64,000 bases of DNA from Palsa-504 sp963742795 (GCA_963742795.1 CAVUNL010000002.1:1-64000); one strand, 5' to 3'; positions 18,437-27,919 are shown, counted from the first letter of the stretch. Notes: generated by a model not told the origin, from the sequence alone. Numbers and translations: made by a program.

Positions 18437-19045
18437 CTACGGCTCGGGTAGCTCGTTGACGCCCAGGACAGCCCAGCGGCCGCCGCGCCATTCCAGCGTG
18501 TTGTAGCACCCGTTGTCCTGCGGGATCGCGTCCGGATCACCCAGGCCGGCATCGAACGCGGCCAGCACCTCGCGGTTCACGGCGTCGTGGCTGACCACGA
18601 CCACGGTGCCGCCGGGGTGGCGCCGGGCGATGCCGGTCAGCCCCCGGACGGCCCGGTCCCGGACCGCCGGGCGCGGCTCGACACCCGGGGCGCGGTCGAC
18701 CGAGCCCCACCGGTCCGTCACCGACTCACGGCTGATGCCTGTCCACGGCCCGTAATCCCGGTCGAGCAGGCACTGATCGACGGCCACTTCCAGCCCGGCT
18801 CGTTCGGCGACCGGCTGGGCGGTCTGCCGTGCCCGCACCAGCGGACTAGAGAAAACGTCAGCCAGTCCCCGGGGACCCAGCACGGCCCCCAGCCGCTGAG
18901 CCTGGCGGCGCCCGGTCTCATCCAGCGGCGGGTCAGCCAGGCCGCGCAGCACGCCGGCCTCATTCAGCGGAGTCTGGCCATGCCGGACCAGGTAGACCAC
19001 GGTACGGCCGGACGATCCCGCATCCGCAGACGCCCCAGCCGGCAT
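18437..19045 (-). CDS. Histidine phosphatase family protein
   Basis: Start at ATG 19045, after GGAGGGGAGA; 202 residues. Phosphohistidine motif VVYLVRHGQTPLNEAG, ETGRRQAQRLGAVL, FSSPLVRARQTAQPVAERAG and the second catalytic block GGTVVVVSHDAVNREVLAAF give a complete 2H-phosphatase (phosphoglycerate-mutase-like) active site. Substrate not predictable. The C-terminus (DNGCYNTLEWRGGRWAVLGV) is typical of the actinobacterial subgroup. Confidence 0.85.
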   Translation of the reverse strand: MPAGASADAGSSGRTVVYLVRHGQTPLNEAGVLRGLADPPLDETGRRQAQRLGAVLGPRGLADVFSSPLVRARQTAQPVAERAGLEVAVDQCLLDRDYGPWTGISRESVTDRWGSVDRAPGVEPRPAVRDRAVRGLTGIARRHPGGTVVVVSHDAVNREVLAAFDAGLGDPDAIPQDNGCYNTLEWRGGRWAVLGVNELPEP

Positions 19046-19156
19046 CCTTGTCTCCCCTCCGGGCCCACGCGGGTGAACGAGCCCACGATGGCGACGATTA
19101 TCCACCGACGGGCAGATGAGCCGGCCGCGGGCCGCTCGGGCCGTGAATGCGGCCGG

Positions 19157-19318
19157 TTACGGCTTGCGGGCGATGCCGCAGAATTCGTCGACCGGGGGTG
19201 GCTGGCCGCTCAGCGGGCTGACATCGGGGCGCCACCGGGAGCACGGCACCACACCAGGCTCCAGCAGGTCGAGCCCGTCGAAGAACCGGGCGATCTGTGC
19301 GTCACTAGCCTTCCAAGG
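19157..19318 (-). pseudogene. SAM-dependent methyltransferase (DUF574) C-terminal fragment
   Basis: Minus-strand peptide ASDAQIARFFDGLDLLEPGV, then VPCSRWRPDVSP and VDEFCGIARKP with a stop, is the characteristic end of the actinobacterial DUF574 S-adenosylmethionine methyltransferases. The Rossmann N-terminus is absent; upstream sequence does not continue the frame. Confidence 0.6.
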
Positions 19319-19463
19319 TGTCCTGCATGGTGACTGCTCACTGTCCGGTTGCGCAATGCGTATCATGTCCTGCGTGTGCTGATTGTAACGAGTTAGTCAC
19401 AAATCGAGCAGGACGGGCCGTCTGCTGTTCTCTAAGTGTGATTAACCTGTCACAATAGGTGAT

Positions 19464-19724
19464 ATGATCCAGATAAACTGGCGGAAATCCACCTACAGCC
19501 GCTCCAACGGCAACTGCATCGAAGTCGGGACCGCCCAGGCACTGGTCGCCGTCCGGGACTCCAAGGACCCTGACGGGCCGGTGATCGACGTTAGCCCGAG
19601 AGCGTGGATCGAGTTCACCGACCACGTCAAGCGCGCGACACCCAGGACACCATCCAGGCAGAGGTTAGCGCCCAGCCTGAAGCGCCGGGCTGGCGCTATT
19701 GCGGCACCTGGCCGATGGGCCTGA
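19464..19724 (+). CDS. DUF397 protein (orphan)
   Basis: 86 residues; the first 58 are a standard DUF397 domain: INWRKSTYSRSNGNCIEVG, VAVRDSKDPDGPVIDVSPRA and WIEFTDHVK. Members normally sit beside an XRE-family DUF5753 regulator and act in streptomycete-type development or as antitoxin-like partners. No such partner is found here, so it is an orphan. The tail after residue 60 is longer and more basic than usual, suggesting loss of the native stop. Confidence 0.75.
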   Translation: MIQINWRKSTYSRSNGNCIEVGTAQALVAVRDSKDPDGPVIDVSPRAWIEFTDHVKRATPRTPSRQRLAPSLKRRAGAIAAPGRWA

Positions 19725-19725
19725 G

Positions 19726-20050
19726 TTAGCGTCGTCGTGCCAGGGGAGCTAGCAAGCCGAGGGCGCGGGCGCGTTCGACGGCCTCGGTTCGGCTATGGGT
19801 GTCGAGCTTGGCGTAGAGGTGGGTCAGGTGGGTTCTGATTGTGTTCCGCGAGACGTGCAGTTCATTCGCGATCTCTGGTTGCGACAAGTTGGTCGGCAGG
19901 TAGCGCAGCACCCGGATCTCGCTTTCGCTGAGCGGCCTGAGCGGCGGCTGCGGTCCGGCGGGCGGCGCGGGCCTTTCCCCGGCCAGCAGGTCGAGGATCT
20001 CGGCGATCAGGCAGGGGTGTGCGGTGCGGTGCCGGGCGTGGACTTCACCC
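19726..20050 (-). pseudogene. LuxR-family regulator, C-terminal HTH remnant
   Basis: The C-terminal LuxR domain is complete (LSESEIRVLRYLPTNLSQPE, then NTIRTHLTHLYAKLDTHSRT), preceded by the RHRTAHPCLIAEILDLLAG linker seen in the intact giant LuxR proteins elsewhere in the window (end of the 29.7-32.4 kb gene). Everything N-terminal is lost at about 20045-20050, where an NmrA-like fragment starts on the other strand. A recombination junction. Confidence 0.65.
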
Positions 20051-20670
20051 GGCCGGCGTGTGATGCCTTCAAGCGTCACGAGGTCCGGCGGGTGGTCGGG
20101 ATCTCGGCCCTGGGCCGCGGTACGGCCGTGGCCGGGCACGCCGGACTTGTGACGGCGTCACTGGCAATGGACGACCTGATCGCCAGCAGCGGCGTAAGCT
20201 ACCGGGCGCTGACGATGCCCTCGTTCATGGACAACCTGCTGCGTCAGGTGGAGTCGATCAGGAACCGGGGCGTGTTCTCCTCACCGATCTCCGGGGACCG
20301 CAAGCTGCCGACCTGCGCCACCCGCGACATCGCCGCCGCCGCGGCCAGACTGCTGCTCGATCGCTCCTGGAGCGGGCAACGGCACGTCGCGGTGCTCGGC
20401 CCGGAGGATCTGTCCTTCAACGACATGGCGCGGATCATGTCCGAGGTGCTCGGCCAGCCTGTGCGGTTCCAGCAGATCCCCGGCGAGGCCTATAAGGCCA
20501 GGTTGCTCGAGCGCGGGATGTCCGAGGCCATGGCCCAGGGCAACCTCGACATGGTGGTCGCCAAGGACCAGGGCCTCGACAACGGCGAGCCGCGCACGCG
20601 GCAGTCCACCACCCCTACCAGTTTCCGCCAGTGGTGCGAGGAGATCCTCAAGCCGGCCGTCCTGGCCTGA
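20050..20670 (+). pseudogene. NmrA-like NAD(P)-binding protein lacking its N-terminus
   Basis: From about 20050 the translation reads as the second half of an atypical SDR/NmrA protein: CDAFKRHEVRRVVGISALGR, SGVSYRALTMPSFMDNLLRQ, CATRDIAAAAARLLLD and GPEDLSFNDMARIMSEVLGQ. The N-terminal GxxGxxG nucleotide loop is absent because the frame there overlaps the LuxR remnant. An internal ATG at 20167 could express about 167 residues, but a functional enzyme is unlikely. Confidence 0.6.
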
Positions 20671-20712
20671 ATATGCCGCCGGGTCGAATACGCCTCCGGC
20701 TTCGCTGACGCG

Positions 20713-22128
20713 CTATGCCGAGCGCGCGAGCTCTGGGACGAGGTACTGACCGTTGACGGTGCCGAGCCCGGTGACCAGGTTGTAGCCGTGCCGGACCGAG
20801 TAGCCGCGCACCTTTCCGCCGGAGAATGAGACGGTGTTGTTGCCGGACGCCACCGGGACGATGCCTGGTGCGTGCCTTGCGGCCAGTGCGTACAGCGCCG
20901 GGTTGACCGGCCCGAGCGGGTGGCCAGCCACCTGGTCGGCGAGCGCGACGATGGCCGCGAACATCGGCGCCGACTCGCTGGTACCGCACGATGCGGTCCA
21001 CCCGCCTTGCCCGCCGGTGAATGTCTCGAAGACGTTCACCGCGACGCTGCACGATGCGCTCATTGAGATGTCTGGGATGCCGCGCTGGTTACCGGTGACG
21101 TTCCGCACGCCGTTCTGGTAGCCGGGCCTGCCGTAGTAAGCGGACTTCCCGCCTCCGGTGGCTAGCGGGTTCGGGCCGTCGTTGCCGAAGAAAAAGTTGT
21201 TCACCACAGGGCTGTATGTATCGTTCCAGGCCGCGTCGAGACCGTTGCGGGCGCCGCTGGCATTCAGGTTGAGCCGGGTGCCGCCGACGGCGGTCACGAA
21301 CGGGCTGGTGGCGGGCCAGCTCGCGACCGGATGGCGGTAATAGTTGCCATTGTTGTCCTGACCGGACGCACCGCTGTCGCCGGAGGAGGCGACGATCGTG
21401 ATGTGGCTGCTCGCGGCCTGGCTGAAGATGGAGCTGTAGGAGCTGACGAATTCCCGCCCGAGAGCCTGCTCGGGCGCCCCCCAGCTCAAGCTGATCACGT
21501 CGCCAAGCTTGTGCTGGACCGCGTACCGGACCGCGAGGGCGAGATGCTGCAGGTCTTCCTTGGCCACCTCGACCAGAACGATCTTCGCGTCCGGGGCGCC
21601 AGCGTGCGCGTACTCCACGTCCAGCGTGGTCTCGCTGGCCCAGCCGATCATGTCGGCGTTGCCGGAGTCGAAGGCCGGCACGTGCCCGACCCGGACGATA
21701 CGCAGCGGCGGCGTGCCCAGGCCCAGATACTGGTCGAACTGCAGCAGGTCATCGGCGATCGTCGGTGATCCGAACGCGTCGACGACCACGATGGTCCGGC
21801 CCTTGCCGGTGGTGCCGCGGCGGTAGAGGGCGGGCAGCTTGTATGCCGCCTCGACCTGGTCGGGAACGTAGCAATCGATCTGGAAGACAGATTCGCACTG
21901 TGCGTCACTGAACGGAACCGGCGCCATGAACGCGCCGCGGACACGGTTCGCGGCCGGGTGTACGACCAAGGTGCCCGGATTGCTCGCGTGGCTCGCGCTG
22001 CTGACGTTGCTCGCGGTGCTGCCGAGCGCGACACCGCTGCTGAGGGCGACGGCGCTCCCGGCGACGGCGGTCAGCACGGCAGCAACACCGACCACTAGCC
22101 GGGCTGACCTCGCTCGGGACACGCGCAT
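20713..22128 (-). CDS. Secreted S53 family (sedolisin/kumamolisin-like) peptidase
   Basis: 471 residues with a signal peptide (ARLVVGVAAVLTAVAGSAVA). Sedolisin motifs are present: Glu/Asp pair in SETTLDVEYAHAGAP, oxyanion Asp region IVASSGDSGASG, and nucleophile Ser in CGTSESAPMFAAI. A calcium-site-like C-terminus is seen around YNLVTGLGTVNG. There is no pro-kumamolisin activation domain: only about 70 residues separate the signal from the catalytic domain, as in a short actinobacterial subgroup. It should be an exported serine-carboxyl endopeptidase active at acidic pH. Transcribed alone. Confidence 0.87.
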   Translation of the reverse strand: MRVSRARSARLVVGVAAVLTAVAGSAVALSSGVALGSTASNVSSASHASNPGTLVVHPAANRVRGAFMAPVPFSDAQCESVFQIDCYVPDQVEAAYKLPALYRRGTTGKGRTIVVVDAFGSPTIADDLLQFDQYLGLGTPPLRIVRVGHVPAFDSGNADMIGWASETTLDVEYAHAGAPDAKIVLVEVAKEDLQHLALAVRYAVQHKLGDVISLSWGAPEQALGREFVSSYSSIFSQAASSHITIVASSGDSGASGQDNNGNYYRHPVASWPATSPFVTAVGGTRLNLNASGARNGLDAAWNDTYSPVVNNFFFGNDGPNPLATGGGKSAYYGRPGYQNGVRNVTGNQRGIPDISMSASCSVAVNVFETFTGGQGGWTASCGTSESAPMFAAIVALADQVAGHPLGPVNPALYALAARHAPGIVPVASGNNTVSFSGGKVRGYSVRHGYNLVTGLGTVNGQYLVPELARSA

Positions 22129-22245
22129 CGGGCCACCCTTCCGACAGTTAGGACAAGATAGAGCACGCCGACGATAACAGGATCAGCCGACCGTGGTACG
22201 TAGATTCCGGCACGCGGGAGCGCTGGCGTGGTGAACAGGTGGTGG

Positions 22246-23669
22246 CTACTGGCCCAGGAGCCATTGCCGGGGGGCGATGAGCTCGCGGGCTTCGGTCGGC
22301 CCCCATGAGCCGGGCTTGTAGCCGCGGACCGGGGGCGGGCTGGTCAGCAGCGGCTCGGCTACCTGCCACGCCGCGGCCAGCCCGTCGGGCCGGGTGAACA
22401 GCGAGCGGTCGCCGAGCAGGACGTCGTGGATCAGCCGCACGTACGGCGGCAGCGGGTCGGCGCCGTGCAGGCTGGCCAACGGGATCGACGCGCGGGCGAC
22501 GTCGAGGTCCAGCGCGGGTCCGGGCTTCTTGGCCACCAGGAGCAGGTCGATCTCCCCGTCGCCGGCCATCGAGAAGCACAGCACGTTCCCATCGCGGGGC
22601 AGCCGGCCGCCAGCGGCCCGGGCGGCTCGCGCAGGATCAGGCTGACCCGCTGATTCGACGCGGCCAGCCGTTTTCCGGTGCGCAGGTAGAACGGCACGTT
22701 CCGCCAGCGGGGGTTATCGATCCAGAGCCGGGCGGCCACGAACGTGTCCCGGCTGGAGTGCGGATCGACACCTGGCACCTCCCGGTACCCATCGAACTGC
22801 CCCAGCACGACCTCCCGCGGGTCCAGCGGGCGGAAACAGCTGATGATCTTTTCGCGGGCGGCCTGCAGGTCCAGCGCGTCCAGGCTGGCCGGGGGTTCCA
22901 TGGCGACCTCGGCGGTGACCTGGAACAAGTGCGTGACGAGCATGTCCAGGATCGCGCCGGTGGCGTCGTAGAACTCGGCCCGGTCGCTGATGCCGAGCGT
23001 CTCGGGCACGTCGATCTGCACCGACTCGATGTGCTCGCCGTTCCAGTACGCGCCGGACGACGCGTTGGCAAAGCGGAGTACGTGCAGATCCTGGCAGGCT
23101 TCCTTGCCCAGGAAATGGTCGATCCGGTACACCTGCTGCTCATCCAGGACTGAATGAACGATCCGGTCGAGTTCGCGGAAGCTGCTGAGCGAGGTGCCAA
23201 ATGGCTTCTCGTAGACGACCCGGGCGCCGCGGGCCAGTCCGTACTGCCCCAGCGCCTGGGTCAGCCCGCCGAAGGCGACAGGCGGGACGGCCAGGTAATG
23301 CACCAGCTGCGGCCTGTCGCCGACCGATGCGCCCTCCTTGCTGAGCACATCCAACAGGCTGCCGGGGCTGTCGGAGCTGAACCCGCCGCCGGCGAAGAAC
23401 ACGCGCTGCGCGAATGAATCCCAGTCCTTGCCCTCGGGCTTGGGGCCGAATTCGGTGAGCGCGTCGTGGACGCTGGCACGGAAGTTCTCGTGCGTGATCT
23501 CACCGCGGCCGTTGCCCACCAGCAGCCACTGCGGGGGCAGAAGGCCCTCGGACGCCAGCCGGTAGAAAGCCGGCAGCACCATGCGCTTGGCCAGGTCGCC
23601 GGTCGCCCCGAAAAGCACGAAAACCGCTGGCCGGGCCGCTGGGTCCGGTTGCTGCGTCATAGCCGCCAC
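22246..23669 (-). pseudogene. zwf: Glucose-6-phosphate 1-dehydrogenase, one frameshift
   Basis: Read from 23669 (or ATG 23660) down, the first ~355 residues are a normal G6PDH: VLFGATGDLAKRMVLPAFYR (NADP loop), YEKPFGTSL, and active site YRIDHFLGKEACQDL, up to RVSLILREPPGPLAAG. Near 22605-22612 the frame shifts. The native end (LPRDGNVLCFSMAGDGEIDL, then PLPPYVRLIHDVLLGDRSLF and PGSWGP) continues in the neighbouring frame down to 22246, consistent with one missing base. The break is either a recent mutation or a sequencing error; all other parts are intact. No gnd or tal neighbours, so it may be a second zwf copy. Confidence 0.75.
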
Positions 23670-23767
23670 GCCCCCAAGTTACATTCCTGCCCCGGCCCGC
23701 CCGGGGCCGCCCTCCATCCTCACGGAACCTTACCTGCCGGTTCAGGATCAGCGGCCGCTCCAGGGTC

Positions 23768-24070
23768 GGGGTTCTCCGAGACCAGCGAGGCCGGCCGAGG
23801 CTTGCAGCAGGAGATTGTCCGGCTGGCCCGCGCGTCCGGGATGCGTGTCTACGGACCGAACTCGCCGGGGCTGGCCAACATCGCCGACCGGGTGCTGCTG
23901 AGCATGTCGCCGGTGGCCGGCGCGGACGTGACCAGCGGCCCGGTCGGGTTGGTGACTCAGGGCGGTGGTCTCGGTCGCGCGCTCATGCAGTGGATGGATC
24001 GCGGGCTCGGCATCGGCCTGTGGTGCTCACCCGGCAACGAAGCCGACCTGGACATGCCGACCCTGCCTTC
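23768..24070 (+). pseudogene. Acetate-CoA ligase (NDP-forming)-like CoA-binding fragment
   Basis: The peptide FSETSEAGRGLQQEIVRLAR, then GMRVYGPNSPGLANIADRVL, GPVGLVTQGGGLGRALMQWM and LWCSPGNEADLDMP, is an internal piece of an acyl-CoA synthetase of the ADP-forming family, covering the succinyl-CoA-ligase-like domain. Both ends are missing; after about 24070 the frame is nonsense. Confidence 0.6.
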
Positions 24071-24415
24071 CGAGCGGCGCCGCTCAACGCGGCGGCTGGT
24101 ACGTCATGTGGGCGTGGCAGTACGTCTGAATTCTCTGGTTGAAGGCGGTTGCTCCGGCGAGTCAGGCAATGGGCCGGGTGGAAGTGGTCGGGAATCCGGC
24201 GGGCATAGTAGGACTCCCATGCTTCGCCCGGCTGCTCGGCGGTGTAGAGCTTGTCCAGGTCCACCAGCAGGTAGATCGGCTCGCTGCGGACGGGCTTGGT
24301 CTCGAGCCTGTCAATTTCGCTGCCTGGCCCCTGCGGCCAATTCCTTTGGTGGACGCGCCGGGTCTGCCTTCATGACGGTGGCAAGCGGGCCGCCCGGCAA
24401 ACGAGGAGGATCACC
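24071..24415. other. Stretch without a supported gene
   Basis: A minus-strand peptide (DLDKLYTAEQPGEAWESYYA, near 24200-24265) has coding character but cannot be assigned and has no intact frame. It is probably another remnant. The last bases hold the ribosome site of the next gene (GAGGAGGA). Confidence 0.4.
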
Positions 24416-24997
24416 ATGCGCAAGTTGAGTGTGTCGAGCCTAGTGACCTTGGACGGTGTCAGCCAGGACCCGGGCGGGTTCGGCGAGACCGCCCAGGGCG
24501 GCTGGGGGAGCCCGTACTTCACCGCAGACGCGCAGCAGAACGCGCTGGAGCACATGCAGGCAGCCGACTACTTCCTGACCGGGCGAGTCACCTACGAGCT
24601 GCTCCGCAAGGCGTGGTCCACCATCAAGGGCAGTGCCTACCTGGACCGGATGAACGAGATCCCCAAGCTGGTGGCGTCCACGACGCTGACCGGACCGCTG
24701 CCGTGGAACGCGACAGCGATCAACGGTGACGTGGCAGCCGAGATCGCCCGGCTCAAGCAGCAGCCCGGCGGGGACATCGAGGTCTACGGCAGTACCACGC
24801 TGGTGCAGACCCTGATGCGGCACAACCTGATCGATGAATACCGGGTCGCGGTGCACCCGATCGTGCTCGGCGGCGGGTCGCAGCTGTTCCCCCAGGGCGG
24901 CGTGAGCGCCACGCTGCAACTGACCGCTACCCGCATGCTGGACTCTGGCGTGGTCAGCCTGACCTACGTGCAGCTCGCAAAATCACCAGTCACCTGA
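24416..24997 (+). CDS. Dihydrofolate reductase-like (RibD C-terminal fold) protein
   Basis: 193 residues from ATG 24416, with a strong GAGGAGGA site. The pattern is that of the widespread actinobacterial DHFR/RibD-C family: MRKLSVSSLVTLDGVSQDPG, ADYFLTGRVTYELL, KLVASTTLTGPLPWNATAI, GGDIEVYGSTTLVQTLMRHN and DEYRVAVHPIVLGGGSQLFP. These NADPH-binding reductases act on pteridine- or flavin-like substrates that are mostly unknown. It converges with the small gene downstream; their 3' ends overlap slightly. Confidence 0.85.
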   Translation: MRKLSVSSLVTLDGVSQDPGGFGETAQGGWGSPYFTADAQQNALEHMQAADYFLTGRVTYELLRKAWSTIKGSAYLDRMNEIPKLVASTTLTGPLPWNATAINGDVAAEIARLKQQPGGDIEVYGSTTLVQTLMRHNLIDEYRVAVHPIVLGGGSQLFPQGGVSATLQLTATRMLDSGVVSLTYVQLAKSPVT

Positions 24998-25008
24998 TCC
25001 TGGTGATT
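24981..25008. terminator. Inverted repeat between convergent genes
   Basis: AATCACCAG (24981-24989) pairs with CTGGTGATT (25000-25008) around a 10-base loop, exactly where the DHFR-like gene and the opposing small gene end. It could be a bidirectional terminator. Its right side also forms a 17-mer (24990-25006) related to the dyads at 25259 and 28040. Confidence 0.4.
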
Positions 25009-25222
25009 CGCGGTCCGCGCTGAGCTGGCGGACCTCGAGCAGGTCCAGGCCGAGCGCCTCGATCTCGGCCAGCACGCCGTACAGCGCCGACCGGTCCAGC
25101 AGGCCGGTGAGCACGGTGTGCGCGCCATGCTGCCGCGGGGCCAGGGCCGGGAACGCGGACAGCACCGTGGCGCCGAGGTGCCCGTTGATCCGGATCAGGT
25201 ACAAGGCGAGTCCCGGGTCCAT
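24983..25222 (-). CDS. Small conserved actinobacterial protein
   Basis: Start at ATG 25222, giving 79 residues: MDPGLALYLIRINGHLGATV, LSAFPALAPRQHGAHTVLTG and LLDRSALYGVLAEIEALGLD followed by LLEVRQL. I recall this as a conserved short actinobacterial protein (TVLTG..D.aALYGVLAEIEALGLELLEVR) often close to LuxR regulators. It has an alpha/beta ferredoxin-like pattern. Function unknown. It follows the giant LuxR gene on the same strand at 61 bases, with a perfect palindrome between them. Confidence 0.65.
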   Translation of the reverse strand: MDPGLALYLIRINGHLGATVLSAFPALAPRQHGAHTVLTGLLDRSALYGVLAEIEALGLDLLEVRQLSADRESPGSGDW

Positions 25223-25258
25223 GCCGCCATGGTCACTGGCCGGCAGGTGACCCCGCAT

Positions 25259-25275
25259 CACCGGAATCCGGTGAC
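25259..25275. promoter_or_regulatory. Perfect 17-bp palindrome TCACCGGAATCCGGTGA
   Basis: Eight-base arms (TCACCGGA/TCCGGTGA) around a central A, placed between the LuxR gene end (25283) and the small downstream gene (start 25222). A related 17-mer occurs at 28040-28056 in the LuxR upstream region. Probably an operator for a dimeric regulator. Confidence 0.5.
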
Positions 25276-25282
25276 CGCCGGG

Positions 25283-27919
25283 CTATGGCGTGCGGCCAGC
25301 CGCCAGCAGCCGCAGTTCCCGAGCGCGCTGCACGGCCGAGGAGCGGTCCCGGACCTGGAGCTTGGCGTAGATGCTGCGGACGTGGGTGCTGACCGTGTTC
25401 ACCGAGACGGACAGCTCGCCGGCGATCTCGGGCCGGGACAGGTTCGTCGGGAGATATCGCAGCACCCTGAGCTCGCCCGGGCTGAGCTCTTCGACATCCA
25501 GCAGCGGCGGCTGGTTTTCGGCCGGCGGGGATGAGCCGTGCAGGACGTCGAGGATGTCGGCGAGCAGGGCGGCGTGCGCGGTCTCATGCCGCGGCAGCGC
25601 CTCGAGCAGCTCCCGGGAGCCGGTCATCGCGAACGGCAGGACCAGCCGGTCAGCCTCGGCCAGGGCCAGTGCACGTTCTGCCGCCTGGTTCGCCGCGCGC
25701 TGGTCACCGAGCTCACGATGGGCGAGACCCGCGAGCAGCTGCGCCTCCACGACCGTGACGTAACCGAGGACCGGGGCCGTGCCATCGAGAACATCCTGCA
25801 GGGCACCCAGGGCTCCGGCCGGATCACCTTCCGCGAGGCAGATCACCGCGCAGGCATCACGGATCTCACCGGAGCCGGCCCGCTCGTCATCGACCGCCGC
25901 GAGCGCCGCGCGGGCCTCGCCGGGCCTGCCGAGGCGGGCTTGCGTGGCCAGCATCCAGCCGGTCACCTGGCTCGCCAGCGCGTGCGATCCCTCCAGCTGC
26001 GATCGCAGGCGTTCGGCCGCGCTGAACTCCTCGAACGTCTCATGGTGGCGGCCACGGCTGGCCTGCAGCATGCCGCTCACAATGTGCACAAGCAACCTGA
26101 TGTCCGGCCCGGTGTCTGTTTGCAGGGCCCGTGTGGTGCGCAGCAGCCATCGCTCGGCTTCGTCGAACTTGCCCGTCCACACCATCGTGCTGGCCAGCGT
26201 GATCAGCGCGGGCGCGATCACTGGCTCCGCGCCCCAGCCGTACCGTTCGGCGAGCGCGATCGCCTCCCGGCTGCGGCGCTGGGTGGTGGCGAACGGGTGG
26301 ATCTTCGACGCGAACGCGAGCTGCGCGAGGCAGGCGACTTCGAGGTACGGCCGGCCGATCTCCCGGGCCAGGACGGCGCCCTCCCGGAGGTGGCGCTCGG
26401 CGTCTTCCAGCCCCAGCGACCACGCCTCGGCGGTCCCCAGGTTCATCAGCGCCACCGCGCGCAGGTCACTGCCCAAGGCGATGTCCTCGTCGGACTGCCC
26501 GGTCACCGGGGAGGCCAGGAATCTGACCTGCTCGATGACCCCGGCCAGGTGACCGCGCCGCCGGGCCAGCGACAGCTTCAGCGACGCGATCGCCACCCGC
26601 AGGCGGCGCTGGCGATCCGGCGGCGCCGTCCCGGCGTACGCCTCAGCGACCGCCAGATGCGCGGCCGCCTCGTCCAGGCGTCCCTGGACCAGGTCACCCC
26701 CCGCGCGGACCAGGGCCAGCTCGGGGTGGTCCGCGCCCGGCGGGAACGCCCGCACCAGCGCCTGCATGGTCTGCGCATGCCCGTCGAGCGCCAGGCTGAA
26801 CGAATGGTCGGCCAGCAGCCGGGCCGCATCAGGCCAGTCACCCGCCGCCTGGGTGTGCCGGACGGCCTCGACCACCAGGCCCTGCCGGATGAACCATCCG
26901 GCGGCGCGCCGGTGCAGCCCCGGCACCTCCCCGGGCAGCGTCCGGCGCAGCTCCAGCCGCAGCAGGTCCCCGAACAGGTGGTGATACCGGAACCACGTGC
27001 GCCCGGGGTCCAGCGGCACGACGAACGCGTTCGCGTCCGCGAGTTCCAGCAAGATCCGCTCCGAACCAGGGCGGCCGGTCAGCACGTCGGCCAGCTCGCC
27101 GTTGACCCGGTCGAGCAGGGAGGTGCGCAGGAGCAGATCCTGGACCTCGGGCGGCTGGCGATCCAGCATCTCCGCGATCAGGTACTCCGCGACGGTGCGG
27201 TCGCTGCCGGAGAACTCCGCGACGAACCGCTCCGGGTCGGGGTGGCCGGCCAGGGCGATCGCCGCGAGCCGCAGGCCCGCGGCCCACCCCTCGGTCCGCT
27301 GGTGCAGCAGCGCCGCCCCGGCCCCGGACAGCGCGATACCCGAGGCGGCCAGCAGCATGCGGGTCTCACGCTCGGTGAAGCGCAGGTCGGCCGCGCGGAT
27401 CTCGGCCAGCTCCCCGGCCAGGCGCAGCTGATGCAGCCCCAGCCGCAGATCGTGACGCGTGGTCAGCATCGCGTGCACGTGCGGGGGAAGGCTGGTCAGC
27501 AGCCGGCTGAGCTGGGCGAGTGCCTCCGGCGAGGTCAGCTCGTGCAGATCATCGATGACCACCGTGAGGCCGGCACCGGCATCGGCGAGCTCCCGTAGCA
27601 CCCGGTCAACCATCGCCGGCGCGTTGAAATCAGGCGTCGCGGCCGGCGGCCCCGCCCGGCCGGCCGTGGCGCAAGCGTGCCGGACCGCGTCGAGCAGGGC
27701 CAGCCAGAACTGCTGGGCGTCGTGCTGATCGCGTTGCACCTGCAGCACCGCGAGCCGGCGGCGCTCACCCGGACGGTCAGCCCACGCGCGCAGCAGGCAC
27801 GTCTTCCCGCTGCCGGCCGGAGCCGAGATGACCGTTACCTTCCGGGCCGCCGCGCGATCCAGGGCATCGAGAAGATCGTCCCGGTCGATCAGCCAGGGAA
27901 TTGCTCGAGCCACCGTCAA
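25283..27919 (-). CDS. Giant LuxR-family ATPase regulator (MalT/LAL type)
   Basis: 878 residues: an N-terminal STAND-type ATPase with Walker A APAGSGKT (33-40) and Walker B TVVIDDLHEL (about 118-127). A winged-helix section follows (FRYHHLFGDLLRLELRRTLP near 320), then a long TPR-like helical sensor (about 400-780) and the C-terminal LuxR HTH (LSPGELRVLRYLPTNLSRPE, SVNTVSTHVRSIYAKLQVRD). MalT-like proteins activate transcription after binding an inducer and ATP. Transcribed away from the metallo-beta-lactamase gene at 28147, with a dyad in the shared upstream region. The inducer is unknown. Confidence 0.9.
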   Translation of the reverse strand: MTVARAIPWLIDRDDLLDALDRAAARKVTVISAPAGSGKTCLLRAWADRPGERRRLAVLQVQRDQHDAQQFWLALLDAVRHACATAGRAGPPAATPDFNAPAMVDRVLRELADAGAGLTVVIDDLHELTSPEALAQLSRLLTSLPPHVHAMLTTRHDLRLGLHQLRLAGELAEIRAADLRFTERETRMLLAASGIALSGAGAALLHQRTEGWAAGLRLAAIALAGHPDPERFVAEFSGSDRTVAEYLIAEMLDRQPPEVQDLLLRTSLLDRVNGELADVLTGRPGSERILLELADANAFVVPLDPGRTWFRYHHLFGDLLRLELRRTLPGEVPGLHRRAAGWFIRQGLVVEAVRHTQAAGDWPDAARLLADHSFSLALDGHAQTMQALVRAFPPGADHPELALVRAGGDLVQGRLDEAAAHLAVAEAYAGTAPPDRQRRLRVAIASLKLSLARRRGHLAGVIEQVRFLASPVTGQSDEDIALGSDLRAVALMNLGTAEAWSLGLEDAERHLREGAVLAREIGRPYLEVACLAQLAFASKIHPFATTQRRSREAIALAERYGWGAEPVIAPALITLASTMVWTGKFDEAERWLLRTTRALQTDTGPDIRLLVHIVSGMLQASRGRHHETFEEFSAAERLRSQLEGSHALASQVTGWMLATQARLGRPGEARAALAAVDDERAGSGEIRDACAVICLAEGDPAGALGALQDVLDGTAPVLGYVTVVEAQLLAGLAHRELGDQRAANQAAERALALAEADRLVLPFAMTGSRELLEALPRHETAHAALLADILDVLHGSSPPAENQPPLLDVEELSPGELRVLRYLPTNLSRPEIAGELSVSVNTVSTHVRSIYAKLQVRDRSSAVQRARELRLLAAGRTP

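Noticed and set aside
24139..24375. Possible coding frames between the CoA-ligase fragment and the DHFR-like gene
   Set aside because: Short pieces with some coding character on the minus strand, but no family or intact frame.
25538..27598. 686-residue frame antisense to the first giant LuxR gene
   Set aside because: Shadow of a high-GC gene; Arg/Gln-rich, no family.
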